Of a stretch of DNA of 64,000 bases, positions 47,512 to 55,674 are shown one piece after another. The DNA comes from CAZGSN01 sp964371655 (lineage in GTDB: Bacteria; Desulfobacterota; Binatia; HRBIN30). The stretch spans positions 62,001 through 126,000 of the forward strand of contig CAYJOD010000008.1 in assembly GCA_964371655.1 (NCBI GenBank). Reading direction: 5' to 3'. A program made the position numbers and the translations under genes. The first letter of the stretch is position 1, and every line of letters begins with the position of its first letter. Under the pieces are notes generated by a model. It did no database searches and was not told the origin of the DNA. It worked only from the letters and a program-made list of their open reading frames with translations.

Positions 47512-48723
47512 TTAGAGAATCACTCCCTGCTCCTTGAGCTCGCCGACTTGTTCCCACGAGTAGCCGAGGGTTTCGGTGAGGATGAATTCCGTGTGCGCTC
47601 CGAGCTCCGGGCCGAGACTTTGGACCGAGCCCGGTGTCTTGCTGAGGCCGATGGGAAGGCCGCGGACGTTGACCTGTCGCTGCACCTCTTCGCAGTACGT
47701 CTCGACGAAGTAATCGTTCTCCCAGGCCTGCGGATCGGCGGCGAGATCGGCGAGGTTGTTGATCGGGCTGGCGACGAGGTCCGCTGCCTTCCAGCGCTGC
47801 ATCCATTCGGAGGCGGGGCGGCGCTTGAGGAGTTTGTCGAGACGGGTGACCAGCGCCTTGCCGTTACGACGGCGCTTGTCGGCGCTATCGAAGCGCGGCT
47901 CGCTTGCGAGCCCGGCGTCGTCGAGGCTCTCGCAAAGCCGTGCCCAGTCGGCGTCGGTGTTGGGGACGCAGAGGAAGACCCACTTGTCCTTCGCGGGATA
48001 CATGTTCCACAAAGGATTCGCGGCGGTCTTGCGCGATTGCTGCTTGGCATACTCGTCGCTGCCCGTCGCCAAATACGCTTGCAGGGAAGGCGCGGTGAGA
48101 AAAAGCTGTGCACCGTAGAGCGACGCATCGAGCATCTGGCCTTTGCCGGTGCGGTTGCGATGGTAGAGGGCGAGCATGATTCCGAACGCCGACATCAGTC
48201 CGCCGTAGGCGTCGCCGGAACCCATACCCAAATAGATCGGCGGCTGTCCCGGTTCGCCGAGCCGCGCCATGATGCCGGTGAGGGCTTGCACCGTCATGTC
48301 GAACGACGGCTTGCTCACCTGGCCGAAGCGGCCGTAGCCGGTATTGGTGGCGTACACCAAGCGCGGGTTGATCGAGCTGAGCTTGTCGTAGCCGAGGTCC
48401 CAGCTCTCCAGCAGCTCGATACCCATGTTGGACAGGAAGACGTCGGACTTCTCGACCAGCCGGTACATGATCTCGCGACCCGCGGTCTTCTTGAGATCGA
48501 GCGCCATGCTCTGCTTGTTGCGATTGATCACCAGGAAGTACTGGTTCCAATCACCCACCGGCAGCGCCTTGATGCTGCGCACACCGCGACCCTGATCGCC
48601 GCCCTGCGGGCGCTCGACCTTGATCACCTCGGCGCCGAAGTCGGCAAGATGCTGCGCCGCGACCGGTCCCTGAAACCAGACGGTGAGGTCGATAACTCGA
48701 ATACCTTCTAACGCGCCGGCCAC
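47512..48723 (-). CDS. Family III (CaiB/BaiF) CoA-transferase
   Basis: 403 aa. ALEGIRVIDLTVWFQGPVAAQHLADFGAEVIKVERP, NRNKQSMALDLKK, catalytic Asp in YLGMGSGDAYGGLMSAFGI, GKGQMLDASLYGAQ. Start is GTG at 48723, just after GAGAGGTG; the open frame to 48843 is non-conserved. Middle of three adjacent paralogs (46152, 47512, 48749). Confidence 0.9.
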   Translation of the reverse strand: MAGALEGIRVIDLTVWFQGPVAAQHLADFGAEVIKVERPQGGDQGRGVRSIKALPVGDWNQYFLVINRNKQSMALDLKKTAGREIMYRLVEKSDVFLSNMGIELLESWDLGYDKLSSINPRLVYATNTGYGRFGQVSKPSFDMTVQALTGIMARLGEPGQPPIYLGMGSGDAYGGLMSAFGIMLALYHRNRTGKGQMLDASLYGAQLFLTAPSLQAYLATGSDEYAKQQSRKTAANPLWNMYPAKDKWVFLCVPNTDADWARLCESLDDAGLASEPRFDSADKRRRNGKALVTRLDKLLKRRPASEWMQRWKAADLVASPINNLADLAADPQAWENDYFVETYCEEVQRQVNVRGLPIGLSKTPGSVQSLGPELGAHTEFILTETLGYSWEQVGELKEQGVIL

Positions 48724-48748
48724 GTGTTCACCTCTCTGCGTCGCTCCA

Positions 48749-49945
48749 TTATGCGATGATCCTATTCGCTGCCAGGGTGGCGATCCGATCCTCGGAATAG
48801 CCGAGCATGTCGTGCAGGATCTCGGCGGAGTGTTGGCCCACACACGGCGCGGTGCGGTTGAGGCGGGCCGGTGTGTCGCTCATGAAGATCGGGAAGCCGA
48901 GGGTCTTGATGCGACCGACGCCGGGGCGATTGAGGTCGAGGATGTAGTTGTTGCGGAAGACCTGCGGATCGTTGGCCGGATAGTCGAACTCTTCGATCAC
49001 GTCGGCCGACAGCTGCCGCTCGGTGAGCTCGCGCTTCCAATGCGCCGCCGGCTGCTGGCGAAACGCGGCTTCGAGAACGCGGATGAGCTCGAGGCGATTC
49101 TCGCCGCAGCGTTTGTCGTGACTGTTGAAGCGCGGATCGTTCTGGTCGAGCCCGACGATCGCCGCCAAGCCTGGCCACCAGCGGTCGGTATCCGGCATGG
49201 TGAGGCAGACCCAACGACCATCCTGCGATGGGTACAGAATCCCGCTCATCGGATTGCCGGCGTCCATGCGCGCGACCGGATGCAGGAAGCGTTCGCCGCC
49301 CATCGCCAGGAACGCCTGTACATCCAAGCTGGCACCGTACATGTTGCCGGCGAATAGGGACACGTCGACTTCCTGCCCGACGCCGGTTGCCTGGCGATGG
49401 TGCAGGGCCATGGTGATGCCGAGGGCGAGCATCACGGTGGTGTACATCTGACCCGCACCCGCATAGACCGGCGGTTGCCCGGGCTGTTGCATGATCGGCA
49501 TCATCCCGGTGCGTGCGGCGGCGAGTTCGTCGAGTGCCGGCAGATCGCGATCGGGGCCCTTGGGTCCAAAGCCCGTGGCATGGGCATAGATGATATCGGG
49601 GCGCAGGGCGCAGACACTGGTGTAGTCGAAGCGATACTCGTCGATGCGTAGGCGCGGCCAATCGGTGACCAGAACATCGACCTTGGGGAGCAACTCAAGC
49701 ACGAGTTCACGGCCACCCTCCTGATCGAGGTCGAGAGCGAGGCTGAGCTTGTTGCGTTGCGCGAGCTCTGCCTTGTAATCCCACGTCGGCATCGCCGCCG
49801 CTGCCGGCTCCGAGCTACGGGCGCCAGAGAGATCATCGATCTTGATGACCTTCGCACCGAAGTCGCCGAGCAAGGCGGTGCCGATCGACGACCAGAACTG
49901 CGTCGTCAGGTCCAGAACCGACACGTCTTCCAGGGCCTTACTCAT
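48749..49945 (-). CDS. Family III CoA-transferase-like protein lacking the catalytic Asp
   Basis: 398 aa (ATG at 49948 or 49945). Fold as its neighbours: ALEDVSVLDLTTQFWSSIGTALLGDFGAKVIKID, RNKLSLALDLDQEG. The catalytic position reads AGAGQMYTTVMLALGIT: where the paralog at 47512 has GSGDAY, this has GQMY, so Asp is replaced by Gln. It may be the structural subunit of a heteromeric CoA-transferase with the adjacent paralog, or a diverged enzyme. Followed by GVGQEVDVSLFAGN. Confidence 0.87.
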   Translation of the reverse strand: MSKALEDVSVLDLTTQFWSSIGTALLGDFGAKVIKIDDLSGARSSEPAAAAMPTWDYKAELAQRNKLSLALDLDQEGGRELVLELLPKVDVLVTDWPRLRIDEYRFDYTSVCALRPDIIYAHATGFGPKGPDRDLPALDELAAARTGMMPIMQQPGQPPVYAGAGQMYTTVMLALGITMALHHRQATGVGQEVDVSLFAGNMYGASLDVQAFLAMGGERFLHPVARMDAGNPMSGILYPSQDGRWVCLTMPDTDRWWPGLAAIVGLDQNDPRFNSHDKRCGENRLELIRVLEAAFRQQPAAHWKRELTERQLSADVIEEFDYPANDPQVFRNNYILDLNRPGVGRIKTLGFPIFMSDTPARLNRTAPCVGQHSAEILHDMLGYSEDRIATLAANRIIA

Positions 49946-49972
49946 CATTGCTCCCTTGGTTGCGGAATCATC

Positions 49973-50126
49973 TACCGCAGAGACGCTGAGGCGCAGAGGC
50001 GGGACCTTTTAAAAACAAAGCAGAAGAATGGTCCGCAGCTCTCATTTCCGATGGCCAACGATTTGGGAATTTGAACACTTTCGCCTGGGTCTCTCGGCGT
50101 CTCGGCGTCTCGGCGCCTCTGCGGTG
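49973..50126. repeat. Intergenic inverted repeat, CGCAGAG family copy
   Basis: CTACCGCAGAGACGCTGAGG is mirrored by CTCGGCGCCTCTGCGGTGA, with three tandem CTCGGCGT units in the right arm. Non-coding. Confidence 0.8.
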
Positions 50127-50148
50127 AAAACTTGCTGTCACGTTAGGG

Positions 50149-52137
50149 CTAGATCGCCAAGCCGATGTTGGCGCCATGCTTGGTGGCCTCGGCCATGAAG
50201 CGCGGTAGCCACGCCGAGCCGGCCACAAAGAGCTGCGGGATGCTGCCCTCGGCTTTGAGCTGGTCATACAGACTATGCTGCGGCACCGAGCCGTAGACCA
50301 GAACGACGCTATCGAAGCCGCGCTCGCGATAGGTCTTGCCGCCGAACGACGAAACGAACTCGAGCCCGTCGGCATCAACCTTCGCCAGAACCAGATTCGG
50401 ATGCACCTTCACGCCGCAGTTCTCCATGCGGCTCAAGACCATGCCGATCGAATATCTGGCAATCTCCGAGCCCAGATGGACGGACTTGTGAAAAACCTCG
50501 ACCTGCTTGCCGCGCTCGGCGAGGAATTCGGCAACGCAGGGCGTCTCGTAATAATCCTCTTGGGATACGACGGCGACGCGATTTCCGGTTGAGGCCTTGC
50601 CCTGCATCACATCCCAGCCCTGCACCACGTGTGGCAGGTCGATGCCGGGAATGCCCTTGGGCAGGCGCGGGAGCGAACCGGTGGCGATCACCACCGCGTC
50701 TGGCGAGAGCGCCTTGATGGCTTTGATATCCGCACTAGTATCGAGCCGTACATCGACTCCTACACGAGCCATCTCGTTTTCCTCGAAATAAACCTGGTCT
50801 TCGAAGTCATCGCGGCCGGGAGCTTTGGCGGCGATGAGCAGCTGACCTCCCAAGCGCTTGCCCTGCTCGATCAGGGTCACCTTATGGCCGCGCATGGCTG
50901 CCACGCGCGCGGCTTCGAGTCCGGCAAGACCACCACCGACGACCACAACGCGTTTCGGCTGGTCCGCCGGCCGGAACTTTTCCTTCCAGCGCAGCTCACT
51001 GCCGATGACCGGATTGATGGAGCAGGTCGGCGCGTACGGAAACGTCATGGGCTCGGACGCCTCGTCGATACAGCGAGTGCAGCTGATGCAACGGCGAATC
51101 TCACTCAAGCGGCCTTCGCGTGCCTTGTTGGCGAAGTCGGGATCGGCGATGCCGGCGCGCACCATGCCTACCAAATCGCAATAGCCGCCCTTGATGAGAT
51201 CCTCCGCCACAACCGGGTCGTTGATGCGTCCGGTGAACAGGACAGCGATCTTGCGATCGAGGTCGGCGCGCGCCGCTTTGCCGGCCTCGCGAAACTCGGC
51301 ATGACCATAGTACGACGACGGCACATACGAAGGCGCACCCCAGCAGTGACCGACGTCGATATCCGCAAAATTGATCAGGCCGGTTTCGCCGATCGCATAG
51401 AGCATCTCGCGCATCTGGAGATTGTCGTAGCCGCCGTGCCGAAACTCCTGGCCGCTGATGCGTATACCCAACGCTAGCGAGTCGCCGATGCGTTTGCGCA
51501 CGCGCTGCAGCGCTTCCACGACGAAGCGGATGCGCTCCAGAGGGCCACCGCCCCAGCGGTCGGTGCGCAGATTGGTCGCCGGCGACAAGAAGCTGTAGCA
51601 CAGAGTCTCGTGGGCGCAGTGAATCTCGATGCCATCGGTTCCCAGATCCTTGGCTGCGGCTGCGGCATCGGCGTAGGAATTGAGGCAGAATTCGATCTCC
51701 TCCTCGCCCATCACATGCGGCGTGTAATCCTGCGCCCCAACGACGACCACGGATGAAGGAGCCCACACCGCACTGAGGTGGGTCAATTGAGTGATCGCCA
51801 CGGCGCCGGCGCGGTGCACCTCGTCGAAGAATTTCTTCTGACCCTCGGCATAGGCCGGGTTTTGATAGGCGGCCCAATGCGAGGCGAAGCCCACGGAGAG
51901 ACCGATTTCGTCCGGCGTTTCCGGTGGAAACGGAACGTTCAGGAGCCAGGTTTCGCTGCCAATCCAGCCGGCACCGCCCTCGGCCTTGGCGACATGGTGC
52001 GCGATGAAGCTCTCGTCGATAAGGCCGGGGGCCGTCGACGAATTGATGGTATTGGTGGTCTCGCAGATCCGGTTTGGCACCCGCATCGGCCCCACCTGCA
52101 TGGGCGTGAAGAGGTGTTCGAATTTCACCTGACTCAT
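50149..52137 (-). CDS. Old-yellow-enzyme/Fe-S flavoenzyme (2,4-dienoyl-CoA reductase / BaiCD-like)
   Basis: 662 aa. N-terminal OYE TIM-barrel (FEHLFTPMQVGPMRVPNRIC, ending VGMVRAGIADPDFANKAREG); [4Fe-4S] ligands C350, C353, C356, C372 (CISCTRC...PTCSIN). C-terminal FAD/NAD(P) domain with VVVVGGGLAGLEAARVAAMRGHKV. This is the layout of 2,4-dienoyl-CoA reductase, trimethylamine dehydrogenase and the bile-acid reductases BaiCD/BaiH. It probably reduces a ring or dienoyl double bond. Start at 52137; the frame upstream is not conserved. Confidence 0.9.
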   Translation of the reverse strand: MSQVKFEHLFTPMQVGPMRVPNRICETTNTINSSTAPGLIDESFIAHHVAKAEGGAGWIGSETWLLNVPFPPETPDEIGLSVGFASHWAAYQNPAYAEGQKKFFDEVHRAGAVAITQLTHLSAVWAPSSVVVVGAQDYTPHVMGEEEIEFCLNSYADAAAAAKDLGTDGIEIHCAHETLCYSFLSPATNLRTDRWGGGPLERIRFVVEALQRVRKRIGDSLALGIRISGQEFRHGGYDNLQMREMLYAIGETGLINFADIDVGHCWGAPSYVPSSYYGHAEFREAGKAARADLDRKIAVLFTGRINDPVVAEDLIKGGYCDLVGMVRAGIADPDFANKAREGRLSEIRRCISCTRCIDEASEPMTFPYAPTCSINPVIGSELRWKEKFRPADQPKRVVVVGGGLAGLEAARVAAMRGHKVTLIEQGKRLGGQLLIAAKAPGRDDFEDQVYFEENEMARVGVDVRLDTSADIKAIKALSPDAVVIATGSLPRLPKGIPGIDLPHVVQGWDVMQGKASTGNRVAVVSQEDYYETPCVAEFLAERGKQVEVFHKSVHLGSEIARYSIGMVLSRMENCGVKVHPNLVLAKVDADGLEFVSSFGGKTYRERGFDSVVLVYGSVPQHSLYDQLKAEGSIPQLFVAGSAWLPRFMAEATKHGANIGLAI

Positions 52138-52199
52138 TGTGCGCTCTTCTCCTGATTGTTTTGGCGGAGGCTCATTCGGCATTCGTTCCGTGCGCGGGG

Positions 52200-52709
52200 T
52201 TACGCTGGGCCAGTCGGCGAGAGAATCACGATCGGAAAGGGACGATCGGTCTGGTTCTGGAAATAGCCCCATGCCGGGAAGATCGCATTCAACTTAGGCC
52301 ACAGGTCTTTGCGCTCTGCTGGTGTCGCATCACGGGCCACGGCGGACATCTTGCGACGATCAAGCTGCACCCAGCACTTGGAGTTGGCGCTGAGGTTGAG
52401 ATACCAGGTGGGATTCTTGTCGTAACCGGCGAGCGATCCGACGATGACCATATCTCCGCCGTTTTGCAGAAAGACCAGCGGCGTGGTGCGCTGCTCACCC
52501 GATTTGCGTCCAACCGTGGTCAATAACAGAGTCGGGAGCCCTGATGGTCCGGCCCCTGTCGACCGGCCGTCGGGATTGGCCAGGTAGGCAGCAACGTCCG
52601 CTTTGGCGTCACCTCTTATTCGCTCGAGCGATGAGGTCGCATCCAATAGCCATTTGAAGTCTGCTTCGGACATAAACTCGGGTTTCTGCATGTCTTGGCG
52701 ATTCTTCAT
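52200..52709 (-). CDS. Deazaflavin (F420)-dependent nitroreductase-family protein (Ddn-like)
   Basis: 169 aa. Split-barrel fold pattern: LPTLLLTTVGRKSGEQRTTPLVFLQNGGDMVIVGS, then KNPTWYLNLSANSKCWVQLD. NPxWYxNLxAxxxxxVQ is the Ddn-family signature that binds F420. Start at 52709 (MKNRQDMQKPEF) with GAGAGG upstream. With several LLM genes it supports F420 use by this organism. Substrate unknown. Confidence 0.88.
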   Translation of the reverse strand: MKNRQDMQKPEFMSEADFKWLLDATSSLERIRGDAKADVAAYLANPDGRSTGAGPSGLPTLLLTTVGRKSGEQRTTPLVFLQNGGDMVIVGSLAGYDKNPTWYLNLSANSKCWVQLDRRKMSAVARDATPAERKDLWPKLNAIFPAWGYFQNQTDRPFPIVILSPTGPA

Positions 52710-52738
52710 ATTCAGCCTCTCACGTTTGTTGGTGAACC

Positions 52739-52885
52739 CAGCTCGTTGCGCTCGCAATTTGGGTAGGGTCAAAGGGATCGAGGGGCAAAGGGACAGAGGG
52801 AAGATAAGAAGGAAGGCAATCTATCCTCCCTTTGTCCCTGATCCCTTTGACCCTCGTTCCCTTGGAGTCGTGTAGTTTCTGAGAT
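52739..52885. repeat. Dispersed element, GGGACAAAGG family copy 3
   Basis: AGCTCGTTGCGCTCGC head, GGGTCAAAGGGATCGAGGGG arm mirrored by CTGATCCCTTTGACCCTCG. Third copy of the element at 3556 and 40970. Confidence 0.8.
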
Positions 52886-52922
52886 GCCATTGATTTGTGG
52901 TCGCGCCGACGAACGCGTCGTC

Positions 52923-53822
52923 TTAGCCGCACTTGGCGATCATGTTCTCGGCATAGCGCTTGATGGCTTGCTGCTTCACGGCCAGCGGGGGTTGCATGCG
53001 CATCGCGGTCACTCCCAGCTCAGCCATGATGCCGGGTAGGGTCCACGGCGCGACCTGCAGATCGGTGACCCCCATCTCCTCCAGGCGACGGATGTCGTCG
53101 ACGCTCTGAGCGTCGGGGCAATGCAGCATGATGTCGAAGGTCTCCTTCTCGCGCCCAAACTCGCGGCGTAGGACCTTCAACTCGGCAATGAGTCCCTTGA
53201 TCTCCTCCATGGTGTGAACGATGCCGAGCCAGCCGTCGCCGTAGTGGGCGGCGCGCTGCAGAGCGGGCTTTGTCGTGCCGCCGACGTAAATCGGAATACG
53301 CTTCTTGGGTACCGGCGCCATGATCAGGCGGTCGAAGTCGTAGTACTTGCCGTGGAACTCCACCATGCCACCGCCCATAAGGAGGCGGATGATTTGAATG
53401 GCCTCATTCTGGCGGGCGCCGCGGGTCTTCTTGTCCTGGTTGAGCCACTTGAACTCCTCGGGCATCCAGGCGAGTCCGACGCCGAGAGCGACGCGATCAT
53501 TGGACATCGCTGCCACCGAGCACAGAGACTTGGCTTCGAGCAGAGGCTGGCGGATGGCGAGTCGGAGCACGGAGGGAAGGAAGCGGACGCGCTTGGTCAC
53601 CGTGGCCATGGCGGTGATGGCCACCCAGGGGTCGAGGACCGGGGTGTCGAGGGGCCAGAAGCGTTTACCGTCGGGGGTATAGGGATAGGGGGCGGAAGTT
53701 ACCTCGGGGAAGAACGGAGCGTCGGCGACCTGAATGCTGTCCCAGCCGCACTCATCGGCCGTGCGGGCGATATCTAGAAATTCGGCAGGGTCGACCATGA
53801 ACAGGTGAAATCCGAACCTCAT
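52923..53822 (-). CDS. LLM-class F420-type oxidoreductase
   Basis: 299 aa starting MRFGFHLFMVDPAEFLDIA. LLM tracts: GWDSIQVADAPFFPEVTSAPYPYTPDGKRFW, DRVALGVGLAWMPEEFKWL, KRIPIYVGGTTKPALQRAAHYGDGW. Similar in layout to the LLM at 1130-1996. Start at 53822, where homologous N-termini begin. A CCAATCAAACGGACGTTTGG-type palindrome lies about 48 bp upstream. Confidence 0.88.
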   Translation of the reverse strand: MRFGFHLFMVDPAEFLDIARTADECGWDSIQVADAPFFPEVTSAPYPYTPDGKRFWPLDTPVLDPWVAITAMATVTKRVRFLPSVLRLAIRQPLLEAKSLCSVAAMSNDRVALGVGLAWMPEEFKWLNQDKKTRGARQNEAIQIIRLLMGGGMVEFHGKYYDFDRLIMAPVPKKRIPIYVGGTTKPALQRAAHYGDGWLGIVHTMEEIKGLIAELKVLRREFGREKETFDIMLHCPDAQSVDDIRRLEEMGVTDLQVAPWTLPGIMAELGVTAMRMQPPLAVKQQAIKRYAENMIAKCG

Positions 53823-53869
53823 GGCACTTCTCCTTAATTCGCCCTCTCTCACGCTGCGTTGATGTGCAC

Positions 53870-53892
53870 CAATCAAACGGACGTTTGGTTGG
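53870..53892. promoter_or_regulatory. Candidate operator, CAAACG-GA-CGTTTG palindrome (site 3)
   Basis: CAAACGGACGTTTG flanked by CCAA/TTGG, an extended near-perfect palindrome upstream of the LLM gene. Same half-site as 8938, 34844 and 61516. Confidence 0.55.
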
Positions 53893-53906
53893 AAGTCAAG
53901 AGCAGG

Positions 53907-54022
53907 TTCAGTGGTCGGTGGTCAGGGGTCAGTGGTCAGTCTTCGGTTTTCAGTCTTCGGTTTTCAGCCGAGCTCAGACCGAACACCGAACACTGAACAC
54001 GGAACACGGAACACTGAAAACT
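53907..54022. repeat. Intergenic inverted repeat of CAGTGGTC / GAACACTGAA units
   Basis: TCAGTGGTCGGTGGTCAG and CTTCGGTTTTCAG units are mirrored by CTGAACACGGAACAC and CTGAAAACT. Shorter one-sided versions occur at 2063-2099 and 7213-7260. Confidence 0.65.
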
Positions 54023-54626
54023 ATCCCCGGCCGAATACACGCTGCCACAGACGCACGATGGCGGACCACAGAGCGCGCAGGAGAAGCGGCAGAACGCGGA
54101 TGGCTTGCGGTTCGCCGACTGGTGCCGGTGCGGCGGCGCCTTGGGCGGCGCTGTCGCTTCCTTGCGCGGCCTGCGCGACTTCGAGTCGCTGCTTGAAGGC
54201 CTCGGCGAATTGCTGGAAGAGTTGCCGCGCCACGCCCTGAATCATGCCACGACCGACTTGCATCAAGCGGCCGGTGAGGTCGACGCTGGCTTCCGCAACC
54301 ACTTCCGTCTCGCTGGTCGACAAGGCGCGCAGGTGGCTCGACATCGTGCCCTTGGCCATCCCGCCGCCAGTCTCGCGGCCTTCGGCGAGCATCTGCATGC
54401 TGTGTCCCTGATGGTCCACCTGGGTGAATTGGACGCGACCTTTGTAGGTCGCCGTGATGGCGCCGACCTTCACCTTGACCGTACCCAGAAAGGTCTGCGC
54501 GTCCACGACCTCATCGAGGGCCGCGCCCGGCATACAGGTGACCACTTGCTGCGGGTCCATGACGAACTTCCATACCGCATCGACGGGTGCCTTGACTTGG
54601 AACGTCTCACGAATTTCGATTGCCAC
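54021..54626 (-). CDS. CoxG/SRPBCC-family protein
   Basis: 201 aa. N-terminal SRPBCC domain (IRETFQVKAPVDAVWKFVMDPQQVVTCMPGAALDEV) with the CoxG pattern CxPGA, then a Pro/Ala linker and a C-terminal hydrophobic/basic segment (AIRVLPLLLRALWSAIVRLW) that should anchor it to the membrane. CoxG recruits CO-dehydrogenase-like molybdenum hydroxylases to the membrane, so it probably serves the enzyme at 30976-34804 although 20 kb away. Confidence 0.9.
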   Translation of the reverse strand: MAIEIRETFQVKAPVDAVWKFVMDPQQVVTCMPGAALDEVVDAQTFLGTVKVKVGAITATYKGRVQFTQVDHQGHSMQMLAEGRETGGGMAKGTMSSHLRALSTSETEVVAEASVDLTGRLMQVGRGMIQGVARQLFQQFAEAFKQRLEVAQAAQGSDSAAQGAAAPAPVGEPQAIRVLPLLLRALWSAIVRLWQRVFGRG

Positions 54627-54688
54627 TAGTGTTGTCCTCGTAAAGTTGTCAGTCGCCGCCTACGCTCCAGCCCCGATCGGAGAAGAAT

Positions 54689-54848
54689 GAATCCACAGAT
54701 GACGCTGATGACACAGATCAGCCAGGCAGGAGCAGCTACCGAGTAAGGAACCCTCGACGTTGCGGGAGTATTGTTGGGTGTCGAGCCGTAGTTGTTCCAA
54801 GAGTCGGTGGCCCATCAGAATCTGCGTCATCTGTGTCATCTGCGGATT
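54689..54848. repeat. Intergenic inverted repeat, CAGATGAC family copy
   Basis: AATCCACAGATGACGCTGAT is mirrored by GCGTCATCTGTGTCATCTGC. Its right arm contains the stop codon and last four codons of the MobA-like gene. Confidence 0.85.
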
Positions 54849-55498
54849 TTCGCGTTGGTGCCAGGCGGCGGCGCTGCGGCGATGGTGTACCGGTAATCTT
54901 CCCAGGTGTCGATATCACCGGGAGCATCTCCTTCCATTGGTACATCGAGTAGCCACTCAGGATGAGCGCTGAACAGGGCGCGCGCACCCTGGTCGCCGCG
55001 CAGCGTCTCCACGTCCGGCCACACCCGCCGCGCCAGGAAAACGGGATGCCCGGGAACACGGCGGCTGTCGGCCGCGGTGTAAACGGGGCGGGCCACGCAG
55101 GGATTGGCTTCGAGGAAGGCGGCAGCGACGGTATCGATGAGCGCCGCGGTGACGAAAGGCTGGTCGCCGAGAAGAATCGCGGCAGCGACGGCGCGCGCAT
55201 TTGCGGCGCGCAAACCGCTGCGTAGCGACGTGCTCTGGCCTTCGGCCCAGTCGCCGTTCACCACTACCACGACTCGTGGCGGGCAGTTGAGGGCGGCGCG
55301 GATCTCCTCGGCGTGGTGACCGAGGACGATGATGATCTCGTCGAGGCACGACGCCGCGGCTGCATCGACGACGTGTTGCAGCAACGGGCGGCCATGAAGT
55401 GGCAGGAGCTGCTTGGGCTCGCCCATCCGTGTCGAGCTCCCGGCGGCGAGGATGAGGCCGGAGAGGAAGGGGCGCGGACTGGGTTCAGGCATTTGCAT
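54836..55498 (-). CDS. MobA/MocA-like nucleotidyltransferase for molybdenum cofactor
   Basis: 220 aa. GT-A-type NTP-transferase start LSGLILAAGSSTRMGEPKQL and AAILLGDQPFVTAALIDTV (LGDQP). MocA-type enzymes add CMP to Moco for the xanthine dehydrogenase family. ATG at 55498 preferred (GGAG eight bases upstream); 55516 is possible. The C-terminal residues KIRR and the stop are encoded by the inverted repeat at 54689-54848, so the original C-terminus may have been replaced. Confidence 0.88.
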   Translation of the reverse strand: MQMPEPSPRPFLSGLILAAGSSTRMGEPKQLLPLHGRPLLQHVVDAAAASCLDEIIIVLGHHAEEIRAALNCPPRVVVVVNGDWAEGQSTSLRSGLRAANARAVAAAILLGDQPFVTAALIDTVAAAFLEANPCVARPVYTAADSRRVPGHPVFLARRVWPDVETLRGDQGARALFSAHPEWLLDVPMEGDAPGDIDTWEDYRYTIAAAPPPGTNAKIRR

Positions 55499-55541
55499 TG
55501 AGGGTGCTCCGCGCATGTCGTCCGACGGCTGTCGCTTTAAC

Positions 55542-55672
55542 CCGGCAGAGCCGGAACCGATCAGGAAGAAATGGAAAACAGGAAACCGAAAACCGGAGAT
55601 GGAAAACCGGCAAATTGATCAGTGCCCTGTTTCCGGTTTCCTGTTTCCGGTTTTCCATTTCCTTTCCGTGCG
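55542..55672. repeat. Dispersed element, CGGCAGAGCCGG family copy 2
   Basis: Head CCCGGCAGAGCCGGAACCG, arm GAAATGGAAAACAGGAAACC mirrored by GGTTTTCCATTTCCTTTCC. Second copy of the element at 13690. Confidence 0.8.
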
Positions 55673-55674
55673 GC

